A DNA stretch of 64,000 nt from Ktedonobacterales bacterium (GCA_027451525.1 DAIDJF010000020.1:1-64000); one strand, 5' to 3'; positions 25,327 to 34,929 are shown, numbered from the stretch's first letter. Notes: a model not told the origin generated them from the sequence alone. Numbers and translations are program-made.

Positions 25327-28300
25327 GTGAGTTCAACTCATTATAACATGCCACAAACTCACACCCGTGCCAAACTCACACAAATATTTCGCTATGTGCA
25401 GGCATTCAACCAGCTACAAAACCCGGTGCCACAGGATATTCAAACGCAGCCCTGGGTCCTCTGGCTGCACGATCTGCCACAACACCCTTGCATCATGCGA
25501 CCAGCGAATACTAACGAGGGTTCCCATGAGCAAGAGGCGGATACCGATGCTACCATTATTTTGAAGGTGCGCCGTCCAGTCTTAACAAATGCGCCAGAAC
25601 CACCTGCCGCTATTTTACCCTGGCTTGAACAGGGCTGGCAGGATATTCATAGGCAGGTGGCAATTGATGAGACGAAAACGCCCGCACTCTTTGATGATCC
25701 CGCACGCAACAAACTCTTCAATGAATGGAAGAAGAAGCACGAAATATGGGTGCGTGACGAACTGCCAGTACGTGCAACTCACGATGTCTTTGAAAAAATC
25801 TACGCGCTCTATAATTTATTTGCACGTGAAGCTGAACAGCTTGAACTTATGCTCGGTGACGGCCTGCTCCATTGGTTTCCACAACCAGGACGTGGCGTCT
25901 ACCATCCTATCCTCCTGCTCCGCATACAATTAACCTTTGACCCGCAGATTCCCGAATTTACCTTCAGCGAAACAGAAGCTACGCCAGAACTCTATACCGC
26001 TCTACTTCAATCACTGCCCGAAACCTATACCATAAACATTGGCAACATTCGCCAGGAGTTTGAGCAGCAACAAATTCATCCATTGGAGCCAGAGACAAAC
26101 ACCAACTTCTATAAGAGCCTTATCCATCAGCTTTCACCAAAGGGCTTCTTCTCAGAACAACCCCTGCGCCTCAGACCAAACGATAGCATACCCATGATTA
26201 GTCGCAATCCGGTTCTCTTCCTCCGCAAGCGCACACTTGGTTTCAGTACCGCCCTCGAAACGATTCTTAGCTCACTACCGACACGAGATGATCTTCCAGA
26301 GGTACTCGGTCTTCTGGCAGGAGTTGAGGACACATCGCATCAAGCACAGAAAGCGGTGAGCAGTATCTCGCGCCAACTCTCGCCCAACGGTGAGGACGAG
26401 GAGATTTTATTCAGCAAGCCAGCAAATGCTGAGCAGCTAGAGATCGCACATAGTCTTGCACATGATGGAGCTGTTCTCGTGCAGGGACCGCCTGGAACGG
26501 GCAAAACACATACTATCGCGAACTTGCTGGGTCATCTGCTGGCAGAAGGCAAAAGCGTGCTAGTTACCAGCCATACAGCTAAAGCCTTGCGTGTCTTGCG
26601 CGAAAAAGTCGTTGAACCACTGCAACCGCTGTGTGTGAGCGTTTTAGAGGACGGCAATCGCAAACAAATGGAGAGTGCGATTGAGGCGATTGTAGATCGG
26701 CTTTCTACGATACGGCCGGGCGCACTTGAGCCTGCCATTCACAAATTGACGCAACAGCGGGCAGCACTCATCAATCAACTGCGTAGCCTGCGCGATCAAC
26801 TGAAGAAAGCACGCAACAGTGAGTACCAGGGCATTATCGTGGCAGGCGAGACGCATAGTCCATCTGATGCGGCACGCTATGTCGCCAAATATCAGGCGAC
26901 AGCGGCATGGATTCCGACCCCCGTTACTCCTGGCGCGCTCTGCTCACTTTCAGAGATCGAACTCCACGAACTTTATCAGACCAATGTTACGGTAACCCCA
27001 GCCGACGAGCGCGAGATGGTTCCAGGCTTACCTGACCCCAAAGCTCTACCATCACCTGTTGAGTTCGAGCAGGCCGCAGCAGAATGCGCACAACTGATGC
27101 AAGGCAATCTGGATTATCGCTCTAACTTCTGGAACCCTGGTGCGCATGACCGTACCGTTGAGTCACTTCAGGCCATTGAGCAGAAACTCAAGCGGGCCAT
27201 AGAGGCTGTACAGGAACAGGTGCGATGGCGTCTGGCAACGCTTGCCGCAGGGCGCGATGGAGGAGCGCGTGTACAAGTTTGGAATGATCTCATTGCCAAA
27301 ATTGAGGCCACCAATATGTTTGCCGCACAAAAAGAGCCACTCCTGATCGAATACGCGCCAACGCTTCCCGATGGTTATCCCCTGGACGACGCCGAGAGGA
27401 TTTTTACCGCGATCATCACGCATCTTGAGCAAGGAGCCAGACTAAATGGTATCAGGGCCACGCTCTTTCATCGTGACTGGAAACCGTTACTTGAGCAGGT
27501 TCGTATTAATGGACAAGCTCCGACAGCGCGTGTTCACATTGAAGCACTCCACGCGTGTGTGTGTCTACAGCGCATGCGCGCAGATTTACGAGGTCGCTGG
27601 CAGCGTCAGATGACCACACAGGGCGGTCCCACACCAGAAGCACTGGGGCCGGAACCAGAACGCATTTGCGCACAATATATCGCGCAGATTCGTCAATGCC
27701 TCGCGTGGTATCCCAACGTCTGGCAACCACTAGAGCAAGAGATTCAACGCTGTGGATTGCACTGGAACCAACTACTCTCAGAAATGCCTGCGCACCTGAG
27801 CGAATTTGGTGACCTACAGCGGTTACTCGGCTTAGTCAATACACATCTACCGCCCATTATTCAGGCAGAGATACAACGTCGCCGCTATCGCTCCGTCGTT
27901 GCCGTGTTCAACACATGGCAGCAACGCCTCAGTGCCACCACGGGACCAGCAGCACAGGCAGAGGTTGTCAAACGGCTTCAGGAGGCCCTTCAGACGCGCA
28001 ATACCCAACACTATCGCGCCGCTATTGATCGGCTGGTCACGCTCCACCATTGCCAGCGTGAAGCCGAGAAACGCCATCAGTTGCTCCAAAAATTGATGGC
28101 AACAGCACCCGGTTGGGCAATGGCGATCAACAAACGCGAAGGCATGCATGGACAGGGCCAGGAGCCAAGCAATTTTAAAGCGGCGTGGCTCTGGCGACAG
28201 CTTCATGATGAACTAGAACGCCGTTCAGCAGCATCTCTCGAACAACTACAAGAGCGGATTAACAACCTGAGTCAAGAACTCTATCGCGTCACGGCAGAAC

Positions 28301-29925
28301 TCGTCGAGAAAAAGGCATGGGCCGCCCAGATACAACGCACGACACCAATACAGCGACAGGCACTGATGGGCTGGAAAGAGACAATCCGCAAGATCGGCAA
28401 GGGCACAGGCAAGCGCGCACCACAACTCCAAGCGCAAGCTCGCCAGTTGATGGCGACGTGCCAGACAGCCGTTCCGGTCTGGATTATGCCACTCAACCGC
28501 GTCGTACAGAATTTTAACCCCGGTCAGAATCGTTTTGATGTTGTTATCATCGACGAGGCAAGTCAGGCCGATATCAAGGCATTAGCCGCGCTCTATATGG
28601 GGCAACAGCTTGTCATCGTGGGCGATCATGAGCAAGTAACGCCCCTTGCAGTGGGACAAAAAGCCGATGATTTTACACGCTTGATTAATGAGCATCTGCA
28701 AGATATTCCTAATGCCGCTCTCTATGATGGAAAACTCTCTATTTACGCCCTTGCCCAAACGACATTTCCTCCTATCTGCCTGCGTGAGCACTTCCGCTGT
28801 GTTTCGCCCATCATCCAATTCAGCAATGATCTTTCCTATGAAGGTAAAATTGTGCCATTGCGCGATGATAGCGAAGTGAAATTACGGCCACCAACTATCG
28901 CCTATCGTGTCCAGAGTTCTAACAGCACGACAGCCAAGATAAACCCGGAAGAGGCACAGGCGATTACCTCCCTTTTAGTCGCGGCAAGCGAGATGCCAGC
29001 ATATAAGGACGCGACGTTTGGCGTAATCTCAATGACCAGAGACGATCAGGCCATTCTCATTGACTCATACTTGCGGCGATATATGCCGCCTCAAGAGTAT
29101 ACCCAAAGGCATATTCTCTGCGGCGACTCGGCACAATTTCAAGGCGATGAGCGCGATGTGATTTTTATTTCGGTGGTTGATACGCCAATGGGCGGCGGAC
29201 CACTCAGAATGCACACAGAAGACGGGCAAGACGATATGTACAAAAAGCGATTTAACGTTGCCGCCAGCCGTGCGCGCGATCAACTCTGGGTGGTGCATTC
29301 GCTTGATCCCAGCATTGATTTGAAAGATGGCGATATTCGCAAACGACTTATCCTGCATGCACAGAATCCTGACACCACCATACATACCCGCGCACAACAA
29401 GAGCAGCGCGTCGATTCGGAGTTTGAACGCCAGGTCCTCCAACGACTGATACGCGCAGGCTATCGCGTCACCACCCAATGGCCTGTTGGTGCCTATCGCA
29501 TTGATCTAGTGGTCGAAGGCAACGGCAAACGGCTAGCGGTGGAATGCGATGGTGATCGCTGGCATCCTATCGAAAAGCTCGAAGAAGACATGGCTCGTCA
29601 GGCCGTTCTAGAACGCCTGGGCTGGCGTTTTGCGCGTATTCGCGGCAGTCAGTTCTTCCGTAACCCAGAGCAGGCAATGAGCGAAGTGTTCGAGCGTTTA
29701 CGCGCCCTTGATATTCCGCCTAGTGGCAATGCGGTAGCCATGGAGACACGCGATCAGGATGGAGTAACACTGAAAGAGCAGGTTATTCGACGCGCCGAAG
29801 AACTACGCCGCCAATGGTTTGAGCAAGAGGAAGCGCGGGCGCAATATATAAACGCATCTAAGCCGACAGGAAACCGACAAACGTCGCGTGCAGGCAGTAA
29901 AACAATAAAAGGGGGAGTACAGTAA
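25327..29925 (+). CDS. giant SF1 helicase fused to a Vsr/DUF559-like nuclease
   Basis: 1532 aa from GTG 25327; ATG 25348 is an alternative. The split SF1 (AAA_11/AAA_12, Upf1/Dna2-like) core has Walker A at 387-394 (GPPGTGKT) and Walker B at about 1070-1078 (VVIIDEASQAD). Between them is an insert of about 650 residues, helical and Gln/Arg-rich. C-terminal helicase motifs include FQGDERDVIFIS and NVAASRARDQLWVV. Residues about 1370-1460 form a PD-(D/E)XK-type nuclease, with D1393 (YRIDLVV) and E1406-x-D1408 (AVECDGDRWH). Such fusions are widespread and often suspected in DNA repair or phage defence. No methylase or second defence gene is adjacent. Cytoplasmic. Confidence 0.85.
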   Translation: MSSTHYNMPQTHTRAKLTQIFRYVQAFNQLQNPVPQDIQTQPWVLWLHDLPQHPCIMRPANTNEGSHEQEADTDATIILKVRRPVLTNAPEPPAAILPWLEQGWQDIHRQVAIDETKTPALFDDPARNKLFNEWKKKHEIWVRDELPVRATHDVFEKIYALYNLFAREAEQLELMLGDGLLHWFPQPGRGVYHPILLLRIQLTFDPQIPEFTFSETEATPELYTALLQSLPETYTINIGNIRQEFEQQQIHPLEPETNTNFYKSLIHQLSPKGFFSEQPLRLRPNDSIPMISRNPVLFLRKRTLGFSTALETILSSLPTRDDLPEVLGLLAGVEDTSHQAQKAVSSISRQLSPNGEDEEILFSKPANAEQLEIAHSLAHDGAVLVQGPPGTGKTHTIANLLGHLLAEGKSVLVTSHTAKALRVLREKVVEPLQPLCVSVLEDGNRKQMESAIEAIVDRLSTIRPGALEPAIHKLTQQRAALINQLRSLRDQLKKARNSEYQGIIVAGETHSPSDAARYVAKYQATAAWIPTPVTPGALCSLSEIELHELYQTNVTVTPADEREMVPGLPDPKALPSPVEFEQAAAECAQLMQGNLDYRSNFWNPGAHDRTVESLQAIEQKLKRAIEAVQEQVRWRLATLAAGRDGGARVQVWNDLIAKIEATNMFAAQKEPLLIEYAPTLPDGYPLDDAERIFTAIITHLEQGARLNGIRATLFHRDWKPLLEQVRINGQAPTARVHIEALHACVCLQRMRADLRGRWQRQMTTQGGPTPEALGPEPERICAQYIAQIRQCLAWYPNVWQPLEQEIQRCGLHWNQLLSEMPAHLSEFGDLQRLLGLVNTHLPPIIQAEIQRRRYRSVVAVFNTWQQRLSATTGPAAQAEVVKRLQEALQTRNTQHYRAAIDRLVTLHHCQREAEKRHQLLQKLMATAPGWAMAINKREGMHGQGQEPSNFKAAWLWRQLHDELERRSAASLEQLQERINNLSQELYRVTAELVEKKAWAAQIQRTTPIQRQALMGWKETIRKIGKGTGKRAPQLQAQARQLMATCQTAVPVWIMPLNRVVQNFNPGQNRFDVVIIDEASQADIKALAALYMGQQLVIVGDHEQVTPLAVGQKADDFTRLINEHLQDIPNAALYDGKLSIYALAQTTFPPICLREHFRCVSPIIQFSNDLSYEGKIVPLRDDSEVKLRPPTIAYRVQSSNSTTAKINPEEAQAITSLLVAASEMPAYKDATFGVISMTRDDQAILIDSYLRRYMPPQEYTQRHILCGDSAQFQGDERDVIFISVVDTPMGGGPLRMHTEDGQDDMYKKRFNVAASRARDQLWVVHSLDPSIDLKDGDIRKRLILHAQNPDTTIHTRAQQEQRVDSEFERQVLQRLIRAGYRVTTQWPVGAYRIDLVVEGNGKRLAVECDGDRWHPIEKLEEDMARQAVLERLGWRFARIRGSQFFRNPEQAMSEVFERLRALDIPPSGNAVAMETRDQDGVTLKEQVIRRAEELRRQWFEQEEARAQYINASKPTGNRQTSRAGSKTIKGGVQ

Positions 29926-29930
29926 AAACC

Positions 29931-29958
29931 TGTAGGGACCGTTTATTCGGTCCCTACA
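29931..29958 (-). terminator. terminator hairpin enclosing the stop codon of the ChrB-N gene
   Basis: TGTAGGGACCG (29931-29941), a 6 nt loop and the exact complement (29948-29958). On the minus strand it is followed by GGTTTTTAC. The TAA of the ChrB-N gene (29945-29943) lies in the loop and its last codons form one arm. The stem also ends the helicase gene on the other strand. Confidence 0.7.
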
Positions 29959-30596
29959 TTATTCGCATCGTGTATCTCTTGTAGTAGAGAAGAGGTATTT
30001 TCAGTGGGTTTATTATACAACAGATCACTATGCATTTCTAACAAACGACGCGCCTTCACATACTCTTTGTCAAGTAAAATACGAAACATCTGCTCACACA
30101 CCGCTAGAGCTTCAGCGGCCGCTGCACGGCGCGTCGCAGTCAGTGTCCCCAGCATGTCGTGGCGTTTCGCGGTACGAAATAGCACATGGACTTTTTCTAA
30201 AACTTCGGAAAACTCTGCGTGCGCCTGCTCATTCCAGCCTTGCGTCTCTATCAATTGAGCAGCTTTAGCAAGAAAACGCCCACACACTCTGGACACAGTA
30301 TCGTATTCGCCGTTCCGTGCCTCTAATAAGGTATGCAAGATACGTTGCTCATCGGCAGGATCAACGGCAATCACAGAAAAGATGCTTGCCTCTCCACCCA
30401 TTTCATGGATTTCGTGTGCCAGTTGCCTGAAATGTTTCTCTACCTCTTCTGAATACGGCAATAGATAAACAGAGTTTTGCAGGGCATACGCGCCGAGATG
30501 CTGTAACCGCCGCCACACCCATACACGCTTTTGTGAAGGTTCGCTGGGGACTTTATAGGTTAACTGGAGCCAGCGCATGGCTTCGCGCTCAGGCAT
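29943..30596 (-). CDS. ChrB N-terminal domain-like protein
   Basis: 217 aa. The N-terminus MRWLQLTYKVPSEPSQKRVWVWRRLQHLGAYALQNSVYLLP is the pattern of the ChrB N-terminal domain (chromate-resistance regulator). The rest is helical (VCGRFLAKAAQLIE, LEKVHVLFRTAKRHDM). The C-terminal chromate-resistance domain of full ChrB is absent, and no chrA transporter is nearby, so a link to chromate is doubtful. Met at 30578 is an alternative start. It is convergent with the helicase-nuclease. Confidence 0.72.
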   Translation of the reverse strand: MPEREAMRWLQLTYKVPSEPSQKRVWVWRRLQHLGAYALQNSVYLLPYSEEVEKHFRQLAHEIHEMGGEASIFSVIAVDPADEQRILHTLLEARNGEYDTVSRVCGRFLAKAAQLIETQGWNEQAHAEFSEVLEKVHVLFRTAKRHDMLGTLTATRRAAAAEALAVCEQMFRILLDKEYVKARRLLEMHSDLLYNKPTENTSSLLQEIHDANNVGTE

Positions 30597-30701
30597 GAAT
30601 CGATACCCCCATTGCGGAACGTTAAGTAACAGACGTTACTTACGCAGGTATCGTACTGCAAATTGCGCTCTAAAGTCAAGAGTAAACAACATATACATGT
30701 C

Positions 30702-30725
30702 AAAAAAGGGGCACTGATGTGCCCC
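30702..30725 (-). terminator. intrinsic terminator of the HtrA-like gene
   Basis: On the minus strand GGGGCAC, loop ATCA, GTGCCCC (30725-30708), then six T (30707-30702). It is the clearest canonical rho-independent terminator in the window and lies 28 bp after the protease stop codon. Confidence 0.85.
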
Positions 30726-30752
30726 ACAAACGATTGAGATGCGCCTTTTTCA

Positions 30753-31703
30753 TTATCTCTGCTGAAGAATCTGCTGCACTACTGTCTGCACGACATTAGA
30801 GGGGATTGCAAAGCCGATGCCACTGGCGGGCGTATTTGACTCCGTATTGACTGCTGCCAGCGTCGGAATACCGACAAGTTGGCCTTGCAGGTTAATCAGT
30901 GCGCCGCCACTATTACCAGGATTGATCGCGGCATCCGTCTGAATAGCGTTAGAGATTACAACGCTTGCCGACTCGCTCACACTCCGATTGAGTGCGCTGA
31001 TGATACCTCTGGTCGCGGTCTCCGTAATGCCGAGTGGATTGCCAACAGCCAGCACTTCTTGCCCGACTGCGAGACTTGATGAGTCACCAGTTTGCGCGAC
31101 AACCATATGGGTAAAGGGGGCAATGCGCACAACGGCCAGATCATGCGTGGAACTGGTACCCACAAGCTGAGCCTGCACTGTCGTGCCCGTGTTCAAAACC
31201 ACAGAGATATTTTGCGCTCCGCTCACGACATGGTTATTAGTCACGATATCGCCTTTTGCATCAATAATCACACCAGAGCCAATCTGCTGTCCCTGCGCAG
31301 TCGTTACATTGAGTTCAACAACGGATGGCTCAATCTTCGCAATAGCGGCGATTTGTTGCGCCTGCACGGTATCTCCGCTCGCGGCTGAAACATTTGCTTG
31401 CCCCTGCGTAGTAGAGGAAGTTCCTGTTGAGACTGCAGGTGTACTCGTCGCGCTGCTCTTGCTCGCAACACTCCAGCCAGCGACAAACAAGCCAGTACCC
31501 ATGAGGAATGCAAACAAGAGTGTCATCGCAATTGTTACGCCTATTCGAGCACGCGGCTTGCGTGGTCCAAGAGAAGAATTGGCTGGTAGGTACACCATCG
31601 GCTCAGCAGGCCGCTCTAAAACTCCTGTAGGCGCGGATGACGGCATCTGCTGATATGGGATATATGGCTCGTATGATTGTGGTTCATAATTATCTTGAAA
31701 CAT
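30753..31703 (-). CDS. membrane-anchored HtrA/DegP-like serine protease without PDZ
   Basis: 316 aa. A proline/tyrosine-rich cytoplasmic N-terminus of about 50 residues precedes a TM helix (IGVTIAMTLLFAFLMGTGLFVAGW) and a Ser/Thr spacer. The trypsin-like domain follows with the triad His in IVTNNHVV, Asp in STHDLAVVRI and Ser in NPGNSGGALI. The protein stops soon after the domain, so it lacks the PDZ domain of most HtrA proteins. It probably degrades or senses damaged proteins outside the membrane. GAGGGG precedes the ATG. It reads out of the same strand as the three paralogues upstream. Confidence 0.9.
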   Translation of the reverse strand: MFQDNYEPQSYEPYIPYQQMPSSAPTGVLERPAEPMVYLPANSSLGPRKPRARIGVTIAMTLLFAFLMGTGLFVAGWSVASKSSATSTPAVSTGTSSTTQGQANVSAASGDTVQAQQIAAIAKIEPSVVELNVTTAQGQQIGSGVIIDAKGDIVTNNHVVSGAQNISVVLNTGTTVQAQLVGTSSTHDLAVVRIAPFTHMVVAQTGDSSSLAVGQEVLAVGNPLGITETATRGIISALNRSVSESASVVISNAIQTDAAINPGNSGGALINLQGQLVGIPTLAAVNTESNTPASGIGFAIPSNVVQTVVQQILQQR

Positions 31704-31812
31704 TTTTATTGCCCCTCATTTGTAATGGATATGCCCGTTTGATCTTATGTATATAGAATAGCTGGCAATCATCAAAAAAAATGCGTAGAATTGTAAAATG
31801 ACTGTAAGAAAT

Positions 31813-31872
31813 ATGGTGAGCATAGAGCGTAGAGCTGAAATGTGTTCCAGCTCTACGCTCTATGCTCACCAT
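31813..31872. terminator. 25 bp perfect inverted repeat between exported-family gene and protease
   Basis: Arms 31813-31837 and 31848-31872 are exact complements over 25 bp with a 10 nt loop. It lies 18 bp after the stop codon of the gene at 31891-32637 and 110 bp before the protease ATG. The minus strand continues ATATTTCTTAC, so no strong U-tract. It is likely an mRNA-end structure; a repeat element is possible. Confidence 0.65.
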
Positions 31873-31890
31873 CAGCAGAAGTTCTTTTGA

Positions 31891-32637
31891 TTAGATTACG
31901 GGGAGCGTTTGCCCATCGGTCATCGCTTGTGGGCCAGCATGCGTTATGCCGCCGCCACCATCAAACGGCGTGCCAGCCAGCGCAGGATTACTCAAAACCT
32001 GCCGTGCCGCACTAATACCATCAAACCACATACCAACATGCTCTAACTGAATGCCAGATGCATTGCCTGATTGATCTGCCGATGCGACGGTCGAGTTACG
32101 GGCATCTGCCGCGAAGGCCACAAAGACAATCAGGTGAAAGATCGATTCTCCGCTACCATCACCGCGTGTGATGACATCGCCCACATACTCGGCATGCCCA
32201 AAGGGTTTTGCAGAAAGCTCTGTGAGAAAGACGGTAAATTTCTGATTAGGCGGCATATGTTGCACATCCACGATCAGCGTATCAAAATCATTGGTTTGCG
32301 GGTTGCCCTGCAAAACAGTCACCAGGGCGGTCGCATTGGGGAACAGTGCTTTGATGCCCGACGGAAACAAAGGGAACTGGACAATCAACGTGGGATTCAC
32401 AGATGCCAAAACCTGCACCGTTGAAGCCTCTTGTCCCGCCTGCGCAAAAGCGGGTGTCCGCAGTTGCGGGGACGTTGTTGGAAAAGAAGATGTGCCAGTT
32501 GTCGTATTTGTTGAGCCTTTCCCCGTGTTACTGCTATAATTAACAGGCAGGCCAGTTGAGCAAGCGGCCATCAAGAGACTCACCAGCACCACCATCAGCA
32601 AGAGTGCATTTTTCCCAGTGCGTCGTAATATACTCAT
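31891..32637 (-). CDS. exported lipoprotein of a tandem triplicated family (paralogue A)
   Basis: 248 aa. A type II signal peptide with lipobox LLMAAC puts the lipid-attached Cys near residue 26. A Ser/Thr/Gly-rich spacer follows, then the family core: STVQVLASVNP, QFPLFPSGIKALFPNATALVT, VDVQHMPPN, KPFGHAEYVGD, TRGDGSGES, FVAFAADARN, LEHVGMWF and the C-terminal GPQAMTDGQTLPVI. Two paralogues follow upstream (32659-33390 and 33441-34163). I do not recognise the family. The conserved His and Asp suggest metal or ligand binding, but this is a guess. Confidence 0.8.
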   Translation of the reverse strand: MSILRRTGKNALLLMVVLVSLLMAACSTGLPVNYSSNTGKGSTNTTTGTSSFPTTSPQLRTPAFAQAGQEASTVQVLASVNPTLIVQFPLFPSGIKALFPNATALVTVLQGNPQTNDFDTLIVDVQHMPPNQKFTVFLTELSAKPFGHAEYVGDVITRGDGSGESIFHLIVFVAFAADARNSTVASADQSGNASGIQLEHVGMWFDGISAARQVLSNPALAGTPFDGGGGITHAGPQAMTDGQTLPVI

Positions 32638-32658
32638 ATCGTTACACCTCTCCCTCTG

Positions 32659-33390
32659 CTAAAACACCGGGGCGGTTTGCCCATCGGTCATTGCCTGCGG
32701 CCCGGCATGCAGTGGAGGATTGCCGCCATCAAAAATCGTGCCTTGCAGTGTGCCATCATTCAAAAGTTTCTGCGCATCCTGCAAGGAGGAAAACCACATC
32801 CCCATATGTTCCAGGTTAGTGCCTGACGTTGTTCCCTCAACACCATCCTGCGACGAACCGGGATTGCGGGCATCCATCGCAAAAGCGACAAAGGCGATAT
32901 TCTGGAAAAGTGTTTCGCCGCTACCATCGCCACGTGTCGTCAGATCAGCCACATACTCGACATTGCCAAAGGGCTTGCTGGCAAACTGGATGTAGAAAAT
33001 GGTAAAGGTGATATTAGGCGGCATGTGCTGGACATCTACAATCACGGTATCAGCAATAGCGTTATCGCGATTGCCGCGCACAATTGTCACCAGGCCAGTG
33101 GCTTGCGGAAAGGCATTTTTGATGCTACTGGGTACAAGAGGAAACTGGACAATCGTGGTGGGTGGCAACGAATCGAGCACATGCACAGTTGAGGCCAGTT
33201 GACCACTACGTACCATCTGACGTAAACGTAGAACATCAGGATTGATCTGGTTGGTGGCAACAGCAGGCGTTTTTGCCGTTGTTCTCGCCAGCGTTGCCGC
33301 CGACGCGACTCCCCCCTGTACGCCCACCATCAGCAACAGGAGAACCACCAGGAAAGTATGGCGTAGCGGAATACAGCGTATACGTTGCAT
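32659..33390 (-). CDS. secreted protein of the triplicated family (paralogue B)
   Basis: 243 aa. Type I signal peptide (basic start, LVVLLLLMVGVQGG, probable cut after ASA near residue 31). The core matches paralogues A and C: STVHVLDSLPP, QFPLVPSSIKNAFPQATGLVTI, VDVQHMPPNITFTIF, KPFGNVEYVADLTTRGDGSGE, LEHMGMWFSSLQDAQKLL, GNPPLHAGPQAMTDGQTAPVF. It is closer to C than to A in the C-terminal third. GGAGT precedes the ATG. Function unknown; exported to the cell surface or medium. Confidence 0.78.
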   Translation of the reverse strand: MQRIRCIPLRHTFLVVLLLLMVGVQGGVASAATLARTTAKTPAVATNQINPDVLRLRQMVRSGQLASTVHVLDSLPPTTIVQFPLVPSSIKNAFPQATGLVTIVRGNRDNAIADTVIVDVQHMPPNITFTIFYIQFASKPFGNVEYVADLTTRGDGSGETLFQNIAFVAFAMDARNPGSSQDGVEGTTSGTNLEHMGMWFSSLQDAQKLLNDGTLQGTIFDGGNPPLHAGPQAMTDGQTAPVF

Positions 33391-33440
33391 AAAAGCGACT
33401 CCTTTGAGAGATTCGGTTAGGCAATTTCATATATTGCGTA

Positions 33441-34163
33441 TTAAAACACTGGGGCAGTTTGTCCATCGGTCATCGCTTGTGGGCCAGCATGCAGCGCAGG
33501 ATTGCCACCATCAAAAATCGTGCCTTGCAACGATGAGTTATTCAGCACTTTCTGAGCATCCTGTAGTGATGAGAACCACATGCCTAGATGTTCTAACTGA
33601 ATACCTGAAGCGGTTCCGCTTTGATCTTGCGAAGTAACAGCGGGTGTGCGGTTATCAGCGGCAAAAGCGACAAGTGTGATTGCCTGGAAGGATGATTCGC
33701 CCGAACCATCACTGCGGGTATGCAGGTCAGCAACGTATTCCACATGGCCGAAAGGTTTGTTGGCAAGCTCAATAAAGAAAATTGTAAAAGTGATATCAGG
33801 CGGCATGTTTGAGACATCGACGGTTACAGAATCAAAGAGGCTGACAGCTGGATTGCCTTCTACAATCGTCACGACACCAGTCGCATTAGGAAACGCGCTT
33901 TTCACGCCGCTAGGAAATAGCGGGAACTGGATAATGACACTCGGTGCTTGCGAGGAAAGTACCTGTACAGTTGAGGCAAGTTTGTGTGCCTGCATCAATT
34001 GCCGTAGCGTTTGCGCTTGAAAACTGCCTGTAACTAGTCGTCTGGTCGCATCTACACGGGCATTTGCTCCCACGCCCTGCACAAACGCAGTTGTCGCGAG
34101 CGTCATAACGAGCACAATCAGCGCAATCCAGGCCACACGTTTTGAGATGCTAATCCGTATCAT
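33441..34163 (-). CDS. secreted protein of the triplicated family (paralogue C)
   Basis: 240 aa. Type I signal peptide (WIALIVLVMTLATTAFVQGV, cut probably after ANA). Core motifs are those of the other two: STVQVLSSQAPS, QFPLFPSGVKSAFPNATGVVTI, VDVSNMPPDITFTIFFIELANKPFGHVEYVAD, LEHLGMWFSSLQDAQKVLNN, GNPALHAGPQAMTDGQTAPVF. AGGAG precedes the ATG. It is the first gene of the A-B-C tandem, with gaps of 50 and 21 bp, so the three are probably co-transcribed. Function unknown. Confidence 0.78.
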   Translation of the reverse strand: MIRISISKRVAWIALIVLVMTLATTAFVQGVGANARVDATRRLVTGSFQAQTLRQLMQAHKLASTVQVLSSQAPSVIIQFPLFPSGVKSAFPNATGVVTIVEGNPAVSLFDSVTVDVSNMPPDITFTIFFIELANKPFGHVEYVADLHTRSDGSGESSFQAITLVAFAADNRTPAVTSQDQSGTASGIQLEHLGMWFSSLQDAQKVLNNSSLQGTIFDGGNPALHAGPQAMTDGQTAPVF

Positions 34164-34447
34164 TGTTGCTCCTTCTTCACAGATAGCTCTGGCAACTACG
34201 TTTTATAACAGAACGCTGATCAATAGTTTCCAGAGGCACGTCTTCTTTCCGAAGCATACACGGTTTGCTTTTTTTCTTTATGCGTAAGATTACCCATTTT
34301 TAGCCTGCCAGCAAGTGTTCTTCACGAGAGGAGATAAAGAGATCGTTTGTACAATTTGATTACTCAAATCACGAGCCTTTGCGATATAATTGGTCAGTCA
34401 GATAAAATGAAAGCTTGATTTGATACCACCGTAAAAGGGAACATCCA

Positions 34448-34876
34448 ATGGCACATTATCAAAAATTCAGCCCCATTGAGCGCGCACTCTCATGCATTGC
34501 GGGAATAGTAAATCTGCTTGTAGGATTGGGCTTCTTCTTTTTGCCAGAGCTGCATCTCCCTCTCTGGCCCACCGATATCCCCACGATTTTAGATCGTTTC
34601 ATTGGAGCCATCATTATTGGCAATGCAGCGGGAGCGTTTCTGCTGGCAACAGAAAAAGAATGGGGACGTGTGCGCCCATTAGCACTCGTTGCCGTCGTTT
34701 ATGGTACGCTCGTTGCAGGTGCGCTGCTTTATCACCTGCTCTGGCTAGGAGCACCACCAACCTTCTGGCTCTATTTTTTAGTAGATACGCCATTTCTTCT
34801 AGTCTATTACGGATTGTTTATCTACCATGACCTTGTTCCCAATTTCTCATCACAACGTTCCCATACGAGCAGTTAG
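34448..34876 (+). CDS. four-TM membrane protein of unknown function
   Basis: 142 aa with four hydrophobic segments: ALSCIAGIVNLLVGLGFFFL, FIGAIIIGNAAGAFLLA, LALVAVVYGTLVAGALLYHLLWL and FWLYFLVDTPFLLVYYGLFIY. The polar C-terminal tail is short. AAAAGGGA precedes the ATG and TATAAT lies at about 34384, though without a matching -35. It ends 53 bp before the LuxR-type regulator and may be co-transcribed with it. No family recognised. Confidence 0.72.
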   Translation: MAHYQKFSPIERALSCIAGIVNLLVGLGFFFLPELHLPLWPTDIPTILDRFIGAIIIGNAAGAFLLATEKEWGRVRPLALVAVVYGTLVAGALLYHLLWLGAPPTFWLYFLVDTPFLLVYYGLFIYHDLVPNFSSQRSHTSS

Positions 34877-34929
34877 GTACAAGCATACGACCATGCACAG
34901 CAACAAGAGAAAAACTGTGGAGGAGTAGG

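Noticed and set aside
29943-30596. Chromate resistance operon
   Set aside because: Only a ChrB N-terminal-like domain is present; chrA and the ChrB C-terminal domain are absent.
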